Below are positions 61,354-64,000 of a DNA stretch of 64,000 nt, piece by piece. The position numbers and the translations under genes were made by a program. The stretch lies in NCBI GenBank assembly GCA_003164785.1, contig PLUE01000030.1:1-64000 (forward strand), written 5' to 3'. This stretch comes from Gammaproteobacteria bacterium. GTDB lineage: Bacteria; Pseudomonadota; Gammaproteobacteria; Steroidobacterales; Steroidobacteraceae. Numbering within the stretch: position 1 is the first letter of the stretch; every line of letters starts with the position of its first letter. The notes beneath the pieces were generated by a model. That model had not been told where the DNA came from and ran no database searches. It was given only the letters and a program-made list of their open reading frames with translations.

Positions 61354-61677
61354 CGGCGGCTGACGACGACGCGGTGGTGCAGGCGAGCCATCATGCGCAT
61401 GGGAAGCCCCTGCGCCTGTAATCCGCCGTAGGTGGCCGGCCGCATGACGGCGAAGCCATCCGTCAGTCGGCGCCAGCGGGTGGTGAAGTCGGTCATATCG
61501 GCAATTCCCAGCTCCGGATGTTGATCGAGACCCAGCGACAATTCGTCGCGGTAATCGACCAACACCACGGTGCGATTCAAGTAAAAGTGCAAGCCCTGGT
61601 CGTAGAGCTGTACAGAGTATATCGGCGACCCCGCTGGGGCCACCGACAATGCGTTCGCCACGTCGCCGACCCGCTCC
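61350..61677 (-). pseudogene. C-terminal remnant of an ArnT-like glycosyltransferase
   Basis: About 108 codons resemble the C-terminal periplasmic part of ArnT/GT83-type lipid A glycosyltransferases: SPIYSVQLYDQGLHFYLNRTV, LVDYRDELSLGLD, DGFAVMRPATY and the final MRMMARLHHRVVVSRR. The N-terminal membrane and catalytic half (~450 residues) is absent. The fragment begins exactly where the upstream kinase ends and shares an open frame upstream only as antisense-like shadow. It still overlaps the mipA start by 4 nt. Either a deletion joined the kinase to a former arnT, or a short soluble protein from GTG near 61663 is still made. Not seen in other frames as a continuation. Confidence 0.7.
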
Positions 61678-63747
61678 TCAGGGCTTGGCGGCCCGCAGCT
61701 GACGCGCCAGCGCCTCGCGCAGCGTCTGCACCCGCAATGGTTTGTCGAGGATCTCGGCAATTCCAGCCGCTTTGGCGCGCGCATCGAGCTCTGCATCCCG
61801 ATGACCCGTCATCAGGATGATGGGCAGCTTCGGCTCCAGCTCATGGATCAATCTCGCAAAATCCAGGCCGCGCAGGAGCTGCATGCGCTCGTCCGTCAAG
61901 ATCGCATCGAACCGCGTGGGATCGCAGCGAAAGGCTTCGATGGCCGCGCGCGCGTCGGAGAATCCCACCGGCTCATAGCTCAACGACGCCAGCAATTCCT
62001 CGGTGAGCACCACGAGCTCCCGTTCGTCGTCGACCACCATGATGGTTTCGCCGGCGCCCGCGATTTCCGGACCGATTTGCGGCACCAACCTGGCGACCGC
62101 GGCAACCACCGGCCAATAGACGGTCATGCGCGTGCCCGATCCAAGGCGGCTGTCGACATCGAGGGCGCCGTTCATGCGCAGGATGATGTTGCGCACCACC
62201 GTGAGCCCGATACCGGTTCCGTGGGTCGATTGCCGCGTGGTGTAGAACGGCTCGAAGATCGAGGCAGTCTGCTCGTCGGCAAGACCCACTCCGGAATCGA
62301 GCACGGTCAGGCGAGCCCACCGTCCCGGCTGCAACTGGCCCAGGGCCAGCGTCTTCTGTTCGACGATATCCAGCACATCGAGCTGCAGCTGGAGCTTTCC
62401 GCCCGCCGGCATGGCCTGGACCGCATTGGTACACAGGTTCATCACGACTTGATAGATCTCGGTCGTGTCGCCCAGGATGTTCGTGGCGCCCTCGATGCCT
62501 TTCAGCTCGATGTCGATCGAGTACGGCAACGTGGCCTGAACGTGTTGCGCCACCTCCTCCATGATGGGCTCGAGGGGCGTCGGCCGGTAACTCACGCTGC
62601 GGCGCGGGTCGAAGGTGAGCACCTGCCGCACCAACAAGCGGGCGCGCTCGGTCGCCGCCAGCAACCGATCGAGATTGCTCAGCGCCGCCGGCTCCGCGTC
62701 GACCATGTCGCGCAAGAGTTCCGCATAGCCGATGATCGCGGTCAGCACGTTGTTGAAGTCGTGCGCCACGGACGCCGCCAGAAGGCCGAGCGCCTCGACC
62801 CGCTGGATGCCCGCCAGTTCCTGCTCCAGCCGGTGCCGCTCCTGGTCCATTTGCTGTTGGCGGTGCAGCGCCGAACGCAACGCCAGCAGCAACAAGCTGG
62901 CAAGAACCGCGAGCGTCGCCGTCCGCGCCGCACTGCTGCGTTCTTCTTGGATCCAAGGCCGCAAAACGCTCGCTGCCGAACGCGACACCGTCACCACGAT
63001 CGGATAGCCGCCGACCTTGCGGCTGATCGTGATGATCTGCTCGTGAGCGCCGGCCGGTTCAGGACGCGCCGGATACTCGACCAACGTCACTCCGTCCGTC
63101 CGCGCGAGTCGGATCGACGTGTCCGGCGTGACGTTAACTCCGGCGTAGAACGCCTCGAGATACTCGAAGGCCACGCGCGCGATCACCACTCCGTCGAAGG
63201 TCCCGCCGTGGCCCACGACGCGTCGGCCCATCGCGAACGTGCGGGCCGCGCGCACGCTGCCGGTGCCGGGCCTGTCGATGTACAGCATGTTTCCCGTGCT
63301 GGCGGCGATGACGGAGAAGACATCGAGGGTCTCGAGAGTCGACACGCCGGCCTCGCTCTCCTGGGTGCTCGCGCGGATTTTTCCGTCGGCCCCGACAAGG
63401 GTTGCCGATGACACGAACGGCAGACTGACGATCTCGACATTCAAGCGCGCGGTGATGGCGCGCGGATCAGCGGCCCGCCCCTCGGCGGATATGATCCAGC
63501 CCGCGTAGTCGGCGAGCACCACGTCGACTTCCTGCACCAATCGCTCGGTCTGTTCGGTCAGCGAGCGGCTGAGCGCCAGCATGACGTGCTGGTTTTCGGT
63601 GACGACCCGGCGATAATCCTGCCAGGCCTCGTAGCTGTCCGCCGCGACGATCAATACGATCAATGCGATGCCGGCGGCCGTCACCCAACGCCGTAGCGAG
63701 GTCGTTTCCCTGCTTGTGGCGGGACGGGGTCCCGGCGCGGCCTGCAC
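61678..63747 (-). CDS. Hybrid sensor histidine kinase (Cache-like sensor, HisKA-HATPase-REC)
   Basis: 689 aa. TM1 (about 20-40) and TM2 (about 270-290) bracket a ~230-residue periplasmic Cache-like sensor (ADYAGWIISAEGR, SSATLVGADGKI). HisKA of the NtrB-like type has His near 329 (SVAHDFNNVLTAIIGY), HATPase_c has VVMNLCTNAVQAMP and GTGIGLTVVRN, and a C-terminal receiver has Asp near 615 (DAILTDERM). Its GTG start abuts the stop of the OmpR-type regulator with no gap. The pair probably controls the downstream porin/dehydrogenase genes. The C-terminus touches the ArnT remnant. Confidence 0.9.
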   Translation of the reverse strand: MQAAPGPRPATSRETTSLRRWVTAAGIALIVLIVAADSYEAWQDYRRVVTENQHVMLALSRSLTEQTERLVQEVDVVLADYAGWIISAEGRAADPRAITARLNVEIVSLPFVSSATLVGADGKIRASTQESEAGVSTLETLDVFSVIAASTGNMLYIDRPGTGSVRAARTFAMGRRVVGHGGTFDGVVIARVAFEYLEAFYAGVNVTPDTSIRLARTDGVTLVEYPARPEPAGAHEQIITISRKVGGYPIVVTVSRSAASVLRPWIQEERSSAARTATLAVLASLLLLALRSALHRQQQMDQERHRLEQELAGIQRVEALGLLAASVAHDFNNVLTAIIGYAELLRDMVDAEPAALSNLDRLLAATERARLLVRQVLTFDPRRSVSYRPTPLEPIMEEVAQHVQATLPYSIDIELKGIEGATNILGDTTEIYQVVMNLCTNAVQAMPAGGKLQLQLDVLDIVEQKTLALGQLQPGRWARLTVLDSGVGLADEQTASIFEPFYTTRQSTHGTGIGLTVVRNIILRMNGALDVDSRLGSGTRMTVYWPVVAAVARLVPQIGPEIAGAGETIMVVDDERELVVLTEELLASLSYEPVGFSDARAAIEAFRCDPTRFDAILTDERMQLLRGLDFARLIHELEPKLPIILMTGHRDAELDARAKAAGIAEILDKPLRVQTLREALARQLRAAKP

Positions 63748-64000
63748 CTATCGAAGCACGCTGACCGCAGCGTTGAAAATGTAGCCCGCACCACGCTCGG
63801 TGGTCAGCAGCGTGGGATTCGAGGGATCCGATTCGATCTTGCGGCGCAATCGAAGGATGGTGACGTCGATCGAGCGGTCATAGACCTCGAGACTATGAAG
63901 CCGGGAGCGCTCCAGCAGCTGATCCCGGCTCAGCACCCGCAGCGGCGCCGACAGGAACGCGCACATCAAACTGAATTCGCTGTTCGTGAGAGGAATGAGC
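63748..64000 (-). CDS. OmpR/PhoB-type response regulator, DNA-binding domain (cut by window end)
   Basis: Only the last ~83 residues are inside the window. They form a winged-helix DNA-binding domain: LTNSEFSLMCAFLSAPLRVLSRDQLLERSR, then YDRSIDVTILRLRRKIESDPSNPTLLTTERGAGYIF, the classical OmpR/PhoB recognition helix and wing. The N-terminal receiver lies beyond base 64000. It directly precedes the hybrid kinase gene (stop TAG followed at once by GTG), so they are a cognate pair. Confidence 0.93.
   Translation of the reverse strand, partial: LIPLTNSEFSLMCAFLSAPLRVLSRDQLLERSRLHSLEVYDRSIDVTILRLRRKIESDPSNPTLLTTERGAGYIFNAAVSVLR

Noticed and set aside
1-64000. CRISPR arrays, insertion sequences, integrases, phage genes, tRNAs.
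   Set aside because: No regularly spaced repeats, transposase or integrase motifs, att-like duplications or tRNA-like cloverleaf sequences were noticed in the gaps on reading both strands; a tRNAscan or repeat-finder run was not possible.

Overview
The window is a contiguous piece of a GC-rich gammaproteobacterial chromosome. Its housekeeping order resembles the Xanthomonas/Pseudomonas side of the class: gshB-tonB-yqgE-ruvX-pyrB divergent from a pilGHIJ-chpA-chpC chemosensory operon, pilT-pilU divergent from yggS-proC-yggT, ppk convergent with ppx, and erpA next to a DUF6776 gene. The GMC dehydrogenase/DUF1080 sugar module would suit a Nevskiales/Steroidobacterales-type organism, but that placement is inference. 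I see no phage, transposase, integrase, CRISPR array or tRNA gene. The window reads as core chromosome with a few lineage-specific blocks.

Layout. 1-350: the first 16 bases of a 16S rRNA gene on the minus strand, its leader with a boxA-like element, and tandem promoters P1 and P2. 610-6991: a palindrome, then a three-gene signalling operon (multi-TM CHASE3 histidine kinase, stand-alone receiver, REC-PAS-PAS-GAF-GGDEF-EAL protein). 7146-13824: M23 peptidase, anmK, ppk, and on the other strand erpA-ppx. 14027-20610: DUF6776 protein, hemJ, rppH, a diguanylate cyclase, bifunctional tyrA, pdxH, a zinc-ribbon peptide, a histidinol-phosphatase-like enzyme and a cobalamin adenosyltransferase. 20607-25258: a BarA-type hybrid kinase with a REC-GGDEF-EAL partner. 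25374-27199: ampD, rsmE, chpC. 27223-36352: the Chp twitching chemosensory operon. 36582-40493: gshB-tonB-yqgE-ruvX-pyrB, with tightly overlapping genes up to ruvX. 40497-44914: a probable envelope-lipid group (psd, membrane-anchored class III aminotransferase, DUF962/Mpo1-like protein, GT4 glycosyltransferase). 44876-48159: pilT, pilU and a third PilT-family ATPase. 48224-52488: yggS, proC, yggT, an HU-like protein, a hydrolase, an FKBP and two tiny genes. 52758-57336: ppnN, an L,D-transpeptidase, a lipoprotein and an MltD-like transglycosylase. 57419-64000, all minus strand: an OmpR-type regulator (cut by the window end) and a hybrid kinase, a broken ArnT-like fragment, a MipA-family porin, a GMC dehydrogenase with its small subunit, and a DUF1080 protein.

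How the genes work together. Two themes dominate. The first is surface motility and second-messenger control: the Chp receptor/kinase/receivers govern the PilT/PilU retraction motors, while one cyclase and two EAL proteins, each tied to its own phosphorelay, set c-di-GMP. The second is envelope maintenance and recycling: the M23 endopeptidase, MltD and L,D-transpeptidase act on murein, and AmpD and AnmK recover the anhydro-muropeptides. The right end looks like a periplasmic 3-keto-glycoside pathway under a two-component system.

The items I would look at first are the 40.5-44.9 kb lipid group, the three-motor pilT array, the broken ArnT remnant inside the right-end operon, the chorismate mutase-TyrA fusion, the absence of pilK/chpB from the Chp operon, and two small genes at 52.07-52.49 kb.
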